DNA of 64,000 nt from JBLUOA01 sp048060095 (GCF_048060095.1 NZ_JBLUOA010000007.1:1-64000), one strand, 5' to 3'; positions 42,648 to 51,750 are shown, counted from the stretch's first letter. Notes: a model not told the origin generated them from the letters alone. A program made the numbers and translations.

Positions 42648-43811
42648 ATGCAGACGTCAGCCCCAGACACTCACACCGATCTGCGCGACGCCTTGCGCGC
42701 ACTTTGCGCGCAGTTTCCGCCAGAATATCATCGCAAGTTCGGCGAAAACGAAACCTACCCCGAGGAATTCGTCGATGCGCTGACCCGCGAGGGCTGGCTC
42801 GCGGCGATGATCCCCGAGGAATACGGTGGCTCGGGACTGGGGTTGACGGAAGCCTCGATCATCATGGAAGAGGTGAACCGCTGCGGTGGCAACGCGGGTC
42901 ATTGCCACGGGCAGATGTATAATATGGGCACGCTGCTGCGGCACGGTTCGGATGAGCAAAAGCAGAAATACCTGCCCAGTATTGCCAGCGGCGAGTTGCG
43001 CCTACAATCCATGGCCGTGACCGAACCGACAACCGGAACTGACACCACCAAACTGAAGACCACCGCGGTCAAGAAGGGTGACCAGTATGAGATCAATGGC
43101 CAGAAGGTCTGGATCAGCCGCATCCAGCATTCTGACCTGATGATCCTTCTGGCACGCACCACGCCTCTGAACGAGGTCAAGAAAAAGTCGCAGGGCCTGT
43201 CGATCTTTATGGTCGATCTGAAAGAGGCAATCGGCAACGGCATGGAGGTCCGCCCCATCGCCAATATGCCCGGCCACGAAACCAATGAAGTGTTTTTCGA
43301 CAACCTGGAAATCCCCGCTGAAAACCTGATCGGGACCGAAGGGCGCGGGTTTTACCATATTCTTGACGGGCTGAACGCCGAACGGACCCTGATTGCAGCG
43401 GAATGTATCGGTGATGGATACTGGTTCGTTGACAAGGCCCGCGCCTATGCCGGCGACCGCGTGGTCTTCGACCGTCCCATCGGCCAGAACCAGGGCGTGC
43501 AATTCCCCATTGCCAGGTCCTATGTGAACATCGAGGCCGCCAATCTGATGCGCTTTGAGGCCTGCAGACGTTTCGATGCCGGGCTGGATTGTGGGGCGCA
43601 GGCGAATATGGCCAAGCTGCTGGCTTCGGAAGCCAGCTGGGAAGCGGCCAATGCCTGCATCCAGACCCATGGCGGCTTCGGTTTCGCGCGGGAATACGAT
43701 GTCGAGCGCAAGTTCCGCGAGGCCCGACTGTATCAGGTCGCTCCGATCTCGACCAACCTGATCCTGTCCTATGTCGGTGAGCATATCCTGGGTATGCCGC
43801 GATCCTTCTGA
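42648..43811 (+). CDS. Acyl-CoA dehydrogenase family protein
   Basis: This 387-residue acyl-CoA dehydrogenase has MAVTEPTTGTDTTKLKTTA near residue 120, INGQKVWISRIQHSDLMILLART, and a predicted base in LNAERTLIA. It ends HILGMPRSF and is the closest window relative of the enzyme at 60751-61917, which shares VTEPTTGxDTTKLKT. It starts 3 bp after the citrate-synthase-like stop and lies 10 bp before the hydratase gene. Members of this subfamily are broadly annotated, so no chain-length claim is made. Confidence 0.86.
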   Translation: MQTSAPDTHTDLRDALRALCAQFPPEYHRKFGENETYPEEFVDALTREGWLAAMIPEEYGGSGLGLTEASIIMEEVNRCGGNAGHCHGQMYNMGTLLRHGSDEQKQKYLPSIASGELRLQSMAVTEPTTGTDTTKLKTTAVKKGDQYEINGQKVWISRIQHSDLMILLARTTPLNEVKKKSQGLSIFMVDLKEAIGNGMEVRPIANMPGHETNEVFFDNLEIPAENLIGTEGRGFYHILDGLNAERTLIAAECIGDGYWFVDKARAYAGDRVVFDRPIGQNQGVQFPIARSYVNIEAANLMRFEACRRFDAGLDCGAQANMAKLLASEASWEAANACIQTHGGFGFAREYDVERKFREARLYQVAPISTNLILSYVGEHILGMPRSF

Positions 43812-43821
43812 GGCCGCGACC

Positions 43822-44661
43822 ATGAGAGAGATCGACCTAGACGCGCTGGCGCCCTGGCTGGGACGCACCGAAACCAGGAAAGATGTTCTGACGCAGGGGC
43901 TGATCAACAAATTCCGTGCCACGTTTGGCCCACATCTTTGGGAGGGAGCGGGCGATGTGCCGCTGGGCATCCACTGGTGCTTGACGCTTGATACCGCGCC
44001 GAAGACCTCTCTGTCAGAAGATGGCCATGCCGCAAGGGGCGGGTTTCTTCCGCCTGTTCCCCTACCGGCCCGCATGTGGGCTGGTGGCGATGTTACGCAT
44101 GTTGCGCCGCTGACGATCGGTGAAACCTTCACCCGCCGCTCAGTGATCGGGGATATATCGGCCAAGCAGGGCCGCAGCGGAGCGTTGGTCTTTGTGACCG
44201 TCGAACACGAGTATTTCAGCGGCAACCGGCTTTGTATCCGGGAACAGCAGTCGATTGTCTTTCGTGAGATCGCCGCGCCGCGCCCGGTGAAGAGGGCACT
44301 CGCAGCGGCCGACCCCGCCACGCTCAGATCGAGCCTTACACCGGATCCGGTGCTGCTGTTTCGCTATTCCGCGCTGACGTTCAACGCCCATCGCATTCAC
44401 TATGACCACATCTACACGACCGAAACCGAAGCCTATCCCGGGCTCGTTGTGCATGGCCCTTTACAGGCAACGCTGCTTCTGAACCTGGCGGCGGATGCGT
44501 TGAATACGTCCCCCCACCGGTTTTCTTTCCGCGGACTCGCACCGCTGACCCTGCCCTGCGAATTGCAATTGCACAATGAAGGGACCGAAACCTCCGGGAC
44601 AGTCTGGTGTCAGGATCAAAACGGTCTACGCAGTTTTTCTGCCAAGTATTCCGAGATCTGA
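43822..44661 (+). CDS. HTD2/MaoC-type hydratase (mesaconyl/itaconyl-CoA hydratase-like)
   Basis: This 279-residue double-hotdog hydratase has MWAGGDVTHVAPLTIG near residue 90, FVTVEHEYFSGNRLCIREQQ near 130, and a hydratase-2 active site in TFNAHRIHYDHIYT followed by YPGLVVHGPLQATLL. This layout matches mesaconyl-C4-CoA and itaconyl-CoA hydratases, which act on carboxylated enoyl-CoA. That fits an operon with a carboxylase and two lyase-like enzymes. The ATG at 43822 is chosen because family similarity begins there. It is the last gene of the eleven-gene operon; no hairpin follows before the next promoter. Confidence 0.82.
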   Translation: MREIDLDALAPWLGRTETRKDVLTQGLINKFRATFGPHLWEGAGDVPLGIHWCLTLDTAPKTSLSEDGHAARGGFLPPVPLPARMWAGGDVTHVAPLTIGETFTRRSVIGDISAKQGRSGALVFVTVEHEYFSGNRLCIREQQSIVFREIAAPRPVKRALAAADPATLRSSLTPDPVLLFRYSALTFNAHRIHYDHIYTTETEAYPGLVVHGPLQATLLLNLAADALNTSPHRFSFRGLAPLTLPCELQLHNEGTETSGTVWCQDQNGLRSFSAKYSEI

Positions 44662-44703
44662 ATAGTTCTGTAGGGGAAATGGATTCCGGTGTTGATATAG
44701 TTT

Positions 44704-44719
44704 TCTAACATATGTTAGA
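44704..44719. promoter_or_regulatory. Island operator of the ABC transporter operon (perfect palindrome)
   Basis: TCTAACATATGTTAGA is a perfect 16-bp palindrome, the best copy of the island site. TTGATA (44692-44697) and TTAGAT (44715-44720) are 17 bp apart, giving a core promoter with the operator between the hexamers. Confidence 0.82.
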
Positions 44720-44784
44720 TTGTGTGGGGAGATTTGGTAGATAGACCAGGCAAACCTTTGAATAAAGAGGTGGGTGGAGAAACG

Positions 44785-44877
44785 ATGCGAGGAAAACTCG
44801 TTCTCAACGGACAACCGTACGGTCAGGCTGTGCGCGACTCCATGACGTGTCGGGAAAAGGCACGGGCTGCATCATGA
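44785..44877 (+). CDS. Small leader ORF (30 codons) overlapping the ABC ATPase start
   Basis: ATG 44785 is preceded by GGGTGGAGAAACG, a better ribosome site than the downstream ATPase gene has. The frame runs 30 codons (MRGKLVLNGQPYGQAVRDSM, then ten more residues ending ARAAS) and stops at TGA 44875-44877, overlapping the ATPase ATG as ATGA. I do not recognise the peptide. The arrangement suggests translational coupling: ribosomes reaching the end of the leader restart on the ATPase. Whether the peptide itself has a role is unknown. Confidence 0.5.
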   Translation: MRGKLVLNGQPYGQAVRDSMTCREKARAAS

Positions 44878-45653
44878 CTACGAATGGCGGGATCGTCTCA
44901 TCGCCGCTTGCGGTGCGTGGTGCAACTTTGAAATTTGGCGGTGTGACGGCGCTCGACGATGTGAGCATCTCTGTAAACGACGATGAATTGCTTGCGATCA
45001 TCGGCCCGAACGGTGCCGGAAAAACATCACTTCTGAACGTTACTGCGGGCTTCTACCGTCCACAGAAAGGCCGTGTCGAATTGTCTGGTCAGGACGTAAC
45101 CGGCCTGCGTGTTGACCAGATCGCCCGGCGCGGTTTGGCGCGGACGTTTCAGGGCACCCATCTTTTTGCCGGGCAGACCGTGGTGGAAAACATCATGATC
45201 GGCCGTCACATGCTGATGAAATCGAATGTGATCCAGGCTTTTTTCCAATTCGGTCCCGTGATGCGCGAGGAATCGGAACATCGCGAAGCCGCCGAAGAGA
45301 TCATCGACTTTCTGGAGATCGAGGCAATCCGCAATCGGCCCGTGGGCACGTTGGGGTACGGACTGCGAAAGCGTGTCGATCTGGGCCGTGCATTGGCGCA
45401 GGAACCGTCGATCCTGCTGATGGATGAACCGATGGCAGGCATGAACTCGGAAGAGAAAGAAGACCTCGCGCGCTTCATTCTCGATGTGCGCGAAGCGCGC
45501 AAGATCCCAGTGGTTCTGGTCGAGCACGACATGGGCGTGGTTATGGACCTTGCCGACCGGATTGTGGTGTTGGATTTCGGGCGGGTGATCGCCGAAGGCA
45601 CCCCGGAAGAAATCCAGAAGGACCCGGCTGTGATCAAGGCATATCTAGGGTAG
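44874..45653 (+). CDS. LIV-type ABC transporter ATP-binding protein (LivG-like)
   Basis: This 259-residue ABC ATPase has Walker A in GPNGAGKTS near residue 45, GLARTFQGTHLF (LivG-type Q-loop) near 85, a degenerate signature LGYGLRKR in place of LSGGQ, Walker B in ILLMDEPMAGM and the switch His in LVEHDMGVVM. It pairs with the second ATPase at 50940 to energise a hydrophobic amino acid/acid-type importer. The ATG at 44874 overlaps the leader stop; a GTG at 44847 in the same frame is an alternative. It is first of the transporter genes and lies 4 bp before the acyl-CoA synthetase gene. Confidence 0.9.
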   Translation: MTTNGGIVSSPLAVRGATLKFGGVTALDDVSISVNDDELLAIIGPNGAGKTSLLNVTAGFYRPQKGRVELSGQDVTGLRVDQIARRGLARTFQGTHLFAGQTVVENIMIGRHMLMKSNVIQAFFQFGPVMREESEHREAAEEIIDFLEIEAIRNRPVGTLGYGLRKRVDLGRALAQEPSILLMDEPMAGMNSEEKEDLARFILDVREARKIPVVLVEHDMGVVMDLADRIVVLDFGRVIAEGTPEEIQKDPAVIKAYLG

Positions 45654-45657
45654 CGGG

Positions 45658-47655
45658 ATGGTCAAACAAAGAACAGCAATGGTCTATTCAGATCCGGCAG
45701 TGACACATAGCGAAACCTTGCCACAGGTGTTGCTCGCGCGTGCAACCTCCTCGCCGAACGACCTCGCCGAACGCCACAAGCGCCTTGGCATCTGGCGTGA
45801 ATTCACCTGGGCCGATGTGCTTGACAGGGTCCGCGCCCTGGCGCTTGGGTTGGAGAACCTGGGCCTGTCGGCGGGCGAATCCGTCATGATGATCGGCGAA
45901 AACGAACCCGAACATTTCTGGGCTGAATACGCCGTCCAGTCATTGGGCGGCAAAGTCCTGTCCGTCTATCCGGATCAGAACGCCGAAGAGATTCTGTATC
46001 TGGCCGAAGATTCGCAAACGCGGATTTTTCTGGCGCAGGATCAGGAGCAGGTCGATAAATGCATCGAGATCGCGGGCAAGTATTCAGGGGCCCTGGCGAT
46101 CGTTTACTGGGATGATTCCGGCCTCTGGGGCTATGATCATCCTCTGTTGCATTCCTTTGAAAGTGTGAGCGTGGCAGGATGTCAGATCCACGCCAAGGAG
46201 CCTGCCAGATTTGAAGAACACGTCAAACGCGGGCGGGCGGACGATACCGTCTTGCTGTCCTATACCTCCGGGACCACAGGAAAACCCAAGGGCGTTGTCA
46301 TCAGCCATCGCTACCTGTTCGACAACTGCTCGCGGGTGATGGGGGCAATCGAAATCGCGCCAGGCACGGAATACCTGACCTACATTTCCCCCGCCTGGGT
46401 CACGGAACAGATTTTCGGTCTGTCGATCGGTTTGATCGCGCCCATGGTCGTAAATTTCCCCGAAGGCCCCGAAGACGTGCTGACCAACATTCGCGAACTG
46501 GCGGTTGACGCGCTGGTGTTCAGCCCGCGCCAGTGGGAGAACCTCGCTTCTATCGTCCAGGCCCGGATGTTGGGTGCGGGCAAGTTCCGCAATGCGATGT
46601 ACAATTGGGGTATGAAAGTCGGTCGCAACGTTTATGTCGAGCTGCTGGAAGGGCGCAGCCCCAGCCTTGCCGCACGCCTGCAGCTTCCCTTTGCCGAGGC
46701 GCTGGTGCTGCATCACCTGCGCGACAATCTTGGCCTTGGTAAGGCCAAAAACGCAATGAGCGGCGGCGCCCTGATGGCACCTGACGTCTTTCGCATGTTC
46801 CACGCAATGGGCGTCAAACTGCGCAACGTCTATGGCGCGACCGAAATCGGCCTTCTGACTGCGCATGTCGGCGAAAGCTATCAGCTGGAAACCAGCGGCA
46901 GCTGGATGCAAAGCAACACGAACTACGGCGAACCGCTGGACTACAGAGTCTCGGACGAAAGCGAGCTTCAGGTGCGGGGCGGATCGGGCTTCGGCGGCTA
47001 TCACGGCAAGCCCGAAAAGACCGCAGAGGAGCTGACCGAAGACGGTTGGTACAAGACCGGTGACGCGGTGTCCATGACCGACGACGGCGAGCTTTTGTTC
47101 TTTGATCGTGTCAAGGACATGCGCCGCCTGGCAAACGGGCACAGCTATCCGCCGCAGTTCATCGAAACGCGGTTGCGCTACAGCCCCTTCATCAAGGATC
47201 TCATGACCCTGGGCGACGAAAGCCGTGACTTCGTCAGCGCGCTTATCAATATCGATATGGAAGTTCTGGGTCGTTGGGCGGAAGAGAACAAGATCAGCTT
47301 CTCGACATACACCGATCTGTCGCAGAAACCCGAAATTCTGGAGCTTATCAAAGGCGAAGTGGCGCGCATCAATGGCCTTCTACCCCAAGGCTCGCGCATC
47401 GCGCGGTTTGCGAATTTCCCTAAAGAGCTCGACCCGGATGAAGGCGAGTTGACCCGCAGCCGGAAACTCCGGCGGGCCTTTCTGGAGGAACGATATGCAA
47501 AGCTTGTCGAAGCGATCTATGGCGGCGATGACAAGACCGATCTTGAAATCGCCGTGACCTATCAGGATGGCCGTCAAGGCGTTCTCAAGGCCACGGTTCG
47601 CGTATCAGATGTCGAAAACGCATCGAAGGCTGCCAAGCGGCAGTCCAAAACCTAA
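45658..47655 (+). CDS. Long-chain acyl-CoA synthetase (AMP-forming) inside the ABC operon
   Basis: This 665-residue ligase is of the long-chain FAA1-like type. It has LSYTSGTTGKPKGVVISH near residue 198, a long insert with WGMKVGRNVYVELLEG, NVYGATEIGLLTAH near 390, TGDAVSMTDDGELLFFDRVKD near 465, and a C-terminal TRSRKLRRAF region. It lies between the two halves of a LIV-type importer, so it probably traps the imported acid as a CoA ester on the cytoplasmic face. It begins 4 bp after the ATPase stop and precedes the permease by 15 bp, with an AAAGGAGG ribosome site for the latter. Confidence 0.88.
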   Translation: MVKQRTAMVYSDPAVTHSETLPQVLLARATSSPNDLAERHKRLGIWREFTWADVLDRVRALALGLENLGLSAGESVMMIGENEPEHFWAEYAVQSLGGKVLSVYPDQNAEEILYLAEDSQTRIFLAQDQEQVDKCIEIAGKYSGALAIVYWDDSGLWGYDHPLLHSFESVSVAGCQIHAKEPARFEEHVKRGRADDTVLLSYTSGTTGKPKGVVISHRYLFDNCSRVMGAIEIAPGTEYLTYISPAWVTEQIFGLSIGLIAPMVVNFPEGPEDVLTNIRELAVDALVFSPRQWENLASIVQARMLGAGKFRNAMYNWGMKVGRNVYVELLEGRSPSLAARLQLPFAEALVLHHLRDNLGLGKAKNAMSGGALMAPDVFRMFHAMGVKLRNVYGATEIGLLTAHVGESYQLETSGSWMQSNTNYGEPLDYRVSDESELQVRGGSGFGGYHGKPEKTAEELTEDGWYKTGDAVSMTDDGELLFFDRVKDMRRLANGHSYPPQFIETRLRYSPFIKDLMTLGDESRDFVSALINIDMEVLGRWAEENKISFSTYTDLSQKPEILELIKGEVARINGLLPQGSRIARFANFPKELDPDEGELTRSRKLRRAFLEERYAKLVEAIYGGDDKTDLEIAVTYQDGRQGVLKATVRVSDVENASKAAKRQSKT

Positions 47656-47670
47656 AGGAGGTCGGCGAAA

Positions 47671-48555
47671 ATGGTTTATTTCATCAATGACATCATAACC
47701 GGGGCTTTGATCGGCCTACTGTATTCGCTGGTGGCCATGGGCTTTGTCGTGATTTACCGCGCCAGCAAGGTATTCAACTTCGCGCAGGGCGAACTTGTGA
47801 TCATCGGCGGGTTCATCGTCTGGTTCACGACGATGCAAGCGGGGCTTAGCCTTTGGTTGTCGATACCGCTTTCGCTGGTTCTGGCTGGCTTGGTCGGCTA
47901 CGCAATCGAACGGATTTTTCTGACAAAGCTGATCGGTGAATCGGTTTTTTCGATGGTCATGGTCACTGTCGGCCTGCTGATCCTGTTGCGCGGGCTGGTG
48001 CTGCTTGTGTTCGGTCCCGCCGTGCGGCCCTTCCCGATCATTTTCCCGCTGAAACCGTTGTTCCTCGGTGATATGTTGATCCCGATGAACCTCCTTATGG
48101 GCGGGATCATCACCATTGTCGCCGCCGTCGGGCTGTCGTGGTTCTTCAACCGGACCCGGTCGGGCCTGCGGATGACCGCAGTGGCAGAAGATCACGTCGT
48201 GGCATCTTCGATGGGGATTTCAGTGAAGGGCTCGATTGCCTTTGCCTGGGTGCTTGGGGCAATCCTGTCCACGATCGGTGCAATGATCTTTCTCAGCGGC
48301 AAATCGCTGACCTTCCTGGCCTCGGATATCGGGTTCGCGGCCCTGCCGGTGGCGCTGTTTGCCGGGCTTGAGTCCATCGGCGGGCTTATTCTGGCAGGAA
48401 TAATCATCGGAATCGCCCAGAGCCTGACCACCAACTACCTTGATCCGTTGATCGGTGGCTCGCTCGGCAGTGTCGTGCCATACATCATCATGCTTGCCAT
48501 TCTGCTGATCCGGCCGACCGGCCTGTTCGGCTGGCGCACAATCGAGCGGGTGTAA
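47671..48555 (+). CDS. LIV-type ABC transporter permease (LivH-like)
   Basis: This 294-residue integral membrane protein has about eight hydrophobic segments. It has the LivH-type start (GALIGLLYSLVAMGFVVIYRASKVFNFAQGEL) and the coupling segment RSGLRMTAVAEDHVVASSMGI near residue 165, followed by IAFAWVLGAILSTIGAMIFL. It forms the membrane channel with the next gene. The strong AAAGGAGG site and 15-bp gap suggest efficient translation after the synthetase. The importer's cargo is not determined; co-location suggests a hydrophobic carboxylic acid. Confidence 0.9.
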   Translation: MVYFINDIITGALIGLLYSLVAMGFVVIYRASKVFNFAQGELVIIGGFIVWFTTMQAGLSLWLSIPLSLVLAGLVGYAIERIFLTKLIGESVFSMVMVTVGLLILLRGLVLLVFGPAVRPFPIIFPLKPLFLGDMLIPMNLLMGGIITIVAAVGLSWFFNRTRSGLRMTAVAEDHVVASSMGISVKGSIAFAWVLGAILSTIGAMIFLSGKSLTFLASDIGFAALPVALFAGLESIGGLILAGIIIGIAQSLTTNYLDPLIGGSLGSVVPYIIMLAILLIRPTGLFGWRTIERV

Positions 48556-48558
48556 TCC

Positions 48559-49611
48559 ATGGATCCCTCCGGTATTTTCCCGACAAGCTATCGCAGTGAT
48601 AGACGTATTATCCGAACGCGCTGGCAGGTGCTTGCCCTCGTCTTGTTCATGGCTTTACTGTTGTTAGCGCCTTATCTGGTAAGCGGGCGTATCATCGCTA
48701 TCCTGAACATGATGATGATCAGCGCCGTCATTGCCGTAGGGCTTCAGATCTGCACCGGCTATGCGGGCCAGATCAACCTGGGTCAGGCGGCTTTCATGGG
48801 GGTCGGGGCCTATACGGCCTCGATACTGGCCTCGAAGACCGGCCTTACATTCTTGTTGACGATTCCTCTGGCCGGCCTCTCGGCTGCGCTATTCGGCTTT
48901 CTCTTTGGTTTGACCGCGGCGCGGATCAAGGGGTTTTATCTGGCTCTGACCACGATTGCGGCACAGTTCCTGTTCCACTTTGCCGTATTAAACCTGCCGT
49001 CAACCTGGATGGGTGGATCAAACGGCATCACCGTGCCGCCCGCAGAACTTTTCGGGCTGCGCTTCGTTGGCGAAACTGCGCAGTTCTACATGAATTTTGC
49101 GGTCACCGCGATCATGGTCGCGGGTGCGTTCGGGATCGTGCGATCACGCTTTGGCCGTGCCTTCGTGGCAGTCAGGGATGATGACGTGGCCGCAGGTATC
49201 ATGGGGATCAATGTCGCGGCCACCAAGGCGAATGCCTTCCTGATCGGCGCTTTCTATGCTGGTGTCGGCGGGGCGCTGTGGGCCTATCTGATCCGCTTCG
49301 TGGGGGTGGACCAGTTCACCTTGTTTCACTCGATCTTCTTTGTCGCGATGATCATCGTCGGCGGGATGGGATCAATCGTCGGAGCCCTGGTCGGTGTCTT
49401 CATTATCCGCATCATCCAGGAAATCATCGCGACTGTCGGCCCCAATATCGCCGAATCTGTATCATTTCTTGGCGGTGACATCGTGTTCGCCGGCATGAAT
49501 GTCGTTCTTGGCGGCGTGATCGCATTGTTCATGATCCTCGAACCCAAGGGGCTGATGCACCGCTGGAACATAATGAAATCATCTTATCGTATCTGGCCGT
49601 TTCCCTACTGA
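48559..49611 (+). CDS. LIV-type ABC transporter permease (LivM-like)
   Basis: This 350-residue permease has a hydrophilic N-terminal region of about 25 residues, then some eight to ten membrane segments. LQICTGYAGQINLGQAAFMGVGAYT near residue 65 is the LivM hallmark. The coupling loop RSRFGRAFVAVRDDDVAAGIMGIN lies near 195, and VGGMGSIVGALVGVF near 270. It starts 3 bp after the LivH-like stop, so the two are translated together. It pairs with the LivH-like subunit in a heterodimeric channel. Confidence 0.9.
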   Translation: MDPSGIFPTSYRSDRRIIRTRWQVLALVLFMALLLLAPYLVSGRIIAILNMMMISAVIAVGLQICTGYAGQINLGQAAFMGVGAYTASILASKTGLTFLLTIPLAGLSAALFGFLFGLTAARIKGFYLALTTIAAQFLFHFAVLNLPSTWMGGSNGITVPPAELFGLRFVGETAQFYMNFAVTAIMVAGAFGIVRSRFGRAFVAVRDDDVAAGIMGINVAATKANAFLIGAFYAGVGGALWAYLIRFVGVDQFTLFHSIFFVAMIIVGGMGSIVGALVGVFIIRIIQEIIATVGPNIAESVSFLGGDIVFAGMNVVLGGVIALFMILEPKGLMHRWNIMKSSYRIWPFPY

Positions 49612-49646
49612 AAAAATAGAGCGGCTCTTAACCTGGGAGGAAGAAT

Positions 49647-50885
49647 ATGACTTACCAAACGAAACGAGGTCTTCGCGGCTTGCTGGCGGCGTGTGCCATT
49701 GCTGTTGCGGCATCTATGCCTTTGAAAGCGCAGGCAGAGACAACCTATAATCTCGCCCTGCTGTCGGACTTTTCCGGCCCCTATGCTGACATCATGCCCG
49801 TTCTGGCGGGCGGACGCGAGGCTGTGTTTACCTGGTGGAATGAAACCCGAGGCAAGGAACTCGGCGTCAAGCTGAACTACAAGAACTACGAAACCCGCTA
49901 TGACGCGGCACAGGTGGCAAGCCTCTGGCCCGGGATCAAATCGGAACTGGATCCGATTGCGGTCGTCGGCCTTGGCGGGCCTGACGTTGCCGCACTTTCC
50001 GAACGCCTGCCGGAAGACAAGATTCCGATGTTCATGGCCACGGCCAGCTACGGTTTTGCCTGGAAACCGGATTCCTGGATTTTCAACCCGCGTCCGACCT
50101 ATTCGCACGAGAGTGCCGGCTTTCTGAACTGGATGCGTGAACAGCGAGGCGGAGACGGTCCGCTTAAGGTCGCGATCCTCGCCTCTGAGGCCTCGCCTGC
50201 CTATGTCGATATGGCAAAGGGCCTCGAACTCTATGCCGAAGAGAATCCTGAAGAGATCAATCTCGTCGAGGTCATCTATACCGAAGTGCAACCGACCGAC
50301 CTGACGGGGCAAATGCGCCGCGTCGTGCGAGCCGGGGCCGAGGCGCTGATCATCCAGACGAACACTTCTATCGTGGTTGCGGCGAAACGTGGACTGCAGG
50401 CCAACGGTTCGAACATCCCGATCATGATGAGTTCGCATAACGGGCTTCCGGCCTCGGGCGGCGCGCTTGGCGGGCTTGATCAACTGGAGGGCGACTTTGA
50501 AGCCTACGGCATGGCGATCGCAGCCGATGAGGACACTCCCGCGCGGCAGTTCTATGAAACACTGGTTGCGGATCATGGGCTCAAGGCGCCCTGGAACGTC
50601 GTGACCGCAATGGGCGTGTCTCAGGGCCTCTTTGTCGCGACCGTGATCGATCACGCGATCGAGGCGAACGGTGCCGAGGGCCTGACCGGAGAGATGGTAC
50701 GCGAGGCGCTTTTTGCCGGGCCGATCACCACCGAAGAAACCCACGGCTTTCTTCCATCCCTCACGTTCACTCCCGAAGCGCCTTTCCCTTTGGAAGGTCT
50801 CAAGGTGAATGTGGGTACTGTCAAAGATGGCAAGATCACCATCGAAGCGATCGGCGTAGACGTTCCTGACGTTCAGAAGTGGTGA
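49647..50885 (+). CDS. ABC transporter periplasmic substrate-binding protein (LivK/Peripla_BP_6-like)
   Basis: This 412-residue protein has a Sec signal peptide: a basic start (MTYQTKRGLR), a hydrophobic core and a cleavage site after AQA near residue 30. The mature part begins with a type I binding-protein motif LALLSDFSGPYADIMPVLAGG. The family core continues with VAVVGLGGPDVAALSERLPEDKIPMF-type segments and the hinge region. It delivers the substrate to the LivHM-like channel. Residues lining the cleft do not resemble an amino-acid binder obviously, so a carboxylic acid is likely. The gene has a strong GGGAGGAAG site and is followed by a perfect hairpin. Confidence 0.88.
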   Translation: MTYQTKRGLRGLLAACAIAVAASMPLKAQAETTYNLALLSDFSGPYADIMPVLAGGREAVFTWWNETRGKELGVKLNYKNYETRYDAAQVASLWPGIKSELDPIAVVGLGGPDVAALSERLPEDKIPMFMATASYGFAWKPDSWIFNPRPTYSHESAGFLNWMREQRGGDGPLKVAILASEASPAYVDMAKGLELYAEENPEEINLVEVIYTEVQPTDLTGQMRRVVRAGAEALIIQTNTSIVVAAKRGLQANGSNIPIMMSSHNGLPASGGALGGLDQLEGDFEAYGMAIAADEDTPARQFYETLVADHGLKAPWNVVTAMGVSQGLFVATVIDHAIEANGAEGLTGEMVREALFAGPITTEETHGFLPSLTFTPEAPFPLEGLKVNVGTVKDGKITIEAIGVDVPDVQKW

Positions 50886-50892
50886 AATAATC

Positions 50893-50916
50893 CGGGCGCC
50901 GCAGTCGCGGCGCCCG
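50893..50916 (+). terminator. Perfect 10-bp hairpin after the binding-protein gene
   Basis: CGGGCGCCGC and GCGGCGCCCG flank the loop AGTC, 8 bp past the stop codon. Only a weak T-rich stretch follows. Such hairpins behind binding-protein genes commonly stabilise the 3' end or terminate part of the transcripts, giving more binding protein than ATPase. Confidence 0.6.
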
Positions 50917-50939
50917 TCCTGATCTTTAGCCCGGGCAAT

Positions 50940-51737
50940 ATGACCATGCTGGAACTCAACAATGTAGAAGTGACCTATTCCGACGTCATCCTGGCGCTTA
51001 AAGGCGTGTCTATGACAGTCAGTGAAGGTCAATGTATTGCTCTGCTCGGTGGCAATGGGGCGGGCAAAAGCACGACACTCAAGGCCATCTCGGGAACGCT
51101 CAAATCCGAGGATGGAACCGTTTCGGCAGGGTCCATCGTTCTGGACGGAACCCCCGTTCAGAACATGGAAGCCTCGGAAGTCGTGAAGAATGGCCTGATC
51201 CACGTGATGGAAGGCCGGCGCGTGTTGCGGCATCTGACGTCAGAGCAAAACCTGATCGTCGGCGGACACATGGTGCCCAACTCCGCCGAGCTAAAAAACC
51301 GTCTGGATCATGTCTATACTCTGATGCCGCGGCTTGCGGACCTGCGCAACCGCACGTCCGGTTTCATGTCCGGTGGGGAACAACAACTGCTGCTGATTGG
51401 CCGGGCCATGATGGCCAAGCCCAAGATCATCGCGATTGACGAGCCGTCCCTGGGTCTGGCCCCGATGATGATCCGGGATGTCTTCGAGGTGCTCAAGCAA
51501 CTCAAATCAGAAGGCACGACCTTTTTCCTGGTCGAACAGAACAGCGCTGCTGCACTGTCGATCGCCGACTACGCCTATGTGATGGAAAATGGCCGTATCG
51601 TGATGGATGGCCCGGCAGACAAGCTCGCTGACAATGAGGACATCAAGGAATTTTATCTCGGTGTCACCGCCTCGGGCGAGCGCAAAAGTTATCGCGACAT
51701 CAAACATTATCGCCGCCGCAAAAGATGGCTGGGATAG
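50940..51737 (+). CDS. LIV-type ABC transporter ATP-binding protein (LivF-like)
   Basis: This 265-residue ABC ATPase has Walker A in GGNGAGKST near residue 38, MEGRRVLRHLTSEQNL as the LivF-type Q-loop region, the canonical signature MSGGEQQLLLIGRAM near 142, Walker B in IIAIDEPSLGLAP and the switch region in VEQNSAA. A basic C-terminal tail (YRDIKHYRRRKRWLG) extends beyond the usual LivF end. It completes the importer with the LivG-like ATPase. The first ATG is used; an ATG two codons later is equally possible, since no strong ribosome site is seen after the hairpin. Confidence 0.88.
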   Translation: MTMLELNNVEVTYSDVILALKGVSMTVSEGQCIALLGGNGAGKSTTLKAISGTLKSEDGTVSAGSIVLDGTPVQNMEASEVVKNGLIHVMEGRRVLRHLTSEQNLIVGGHMVPNSAELKNRLDHVYTLMPRLADLRNRTSGFMSGGEQQLLLIGRAMMAKPKIIAIDEPSLGLAPMMIRDVFEVLKQLKSEGTTFFLVEQNSAAALSIADYAYVMENGRIVMDGPADKLADNEDIKEFYLGVTASGERKSYRDIKHYRRRKRWLG

Positions 51738-51750
51738 GAAAGGAACGACA

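Noticed and set aside
44874..51737. A branched-chain amino acid transporter with liv gene symbols
   Set aside because: The fold is LIV-type, but the embedded acyl-CoA synthetase and the catabolic context make an organic acid more likely, so no liv symbols were assigned.
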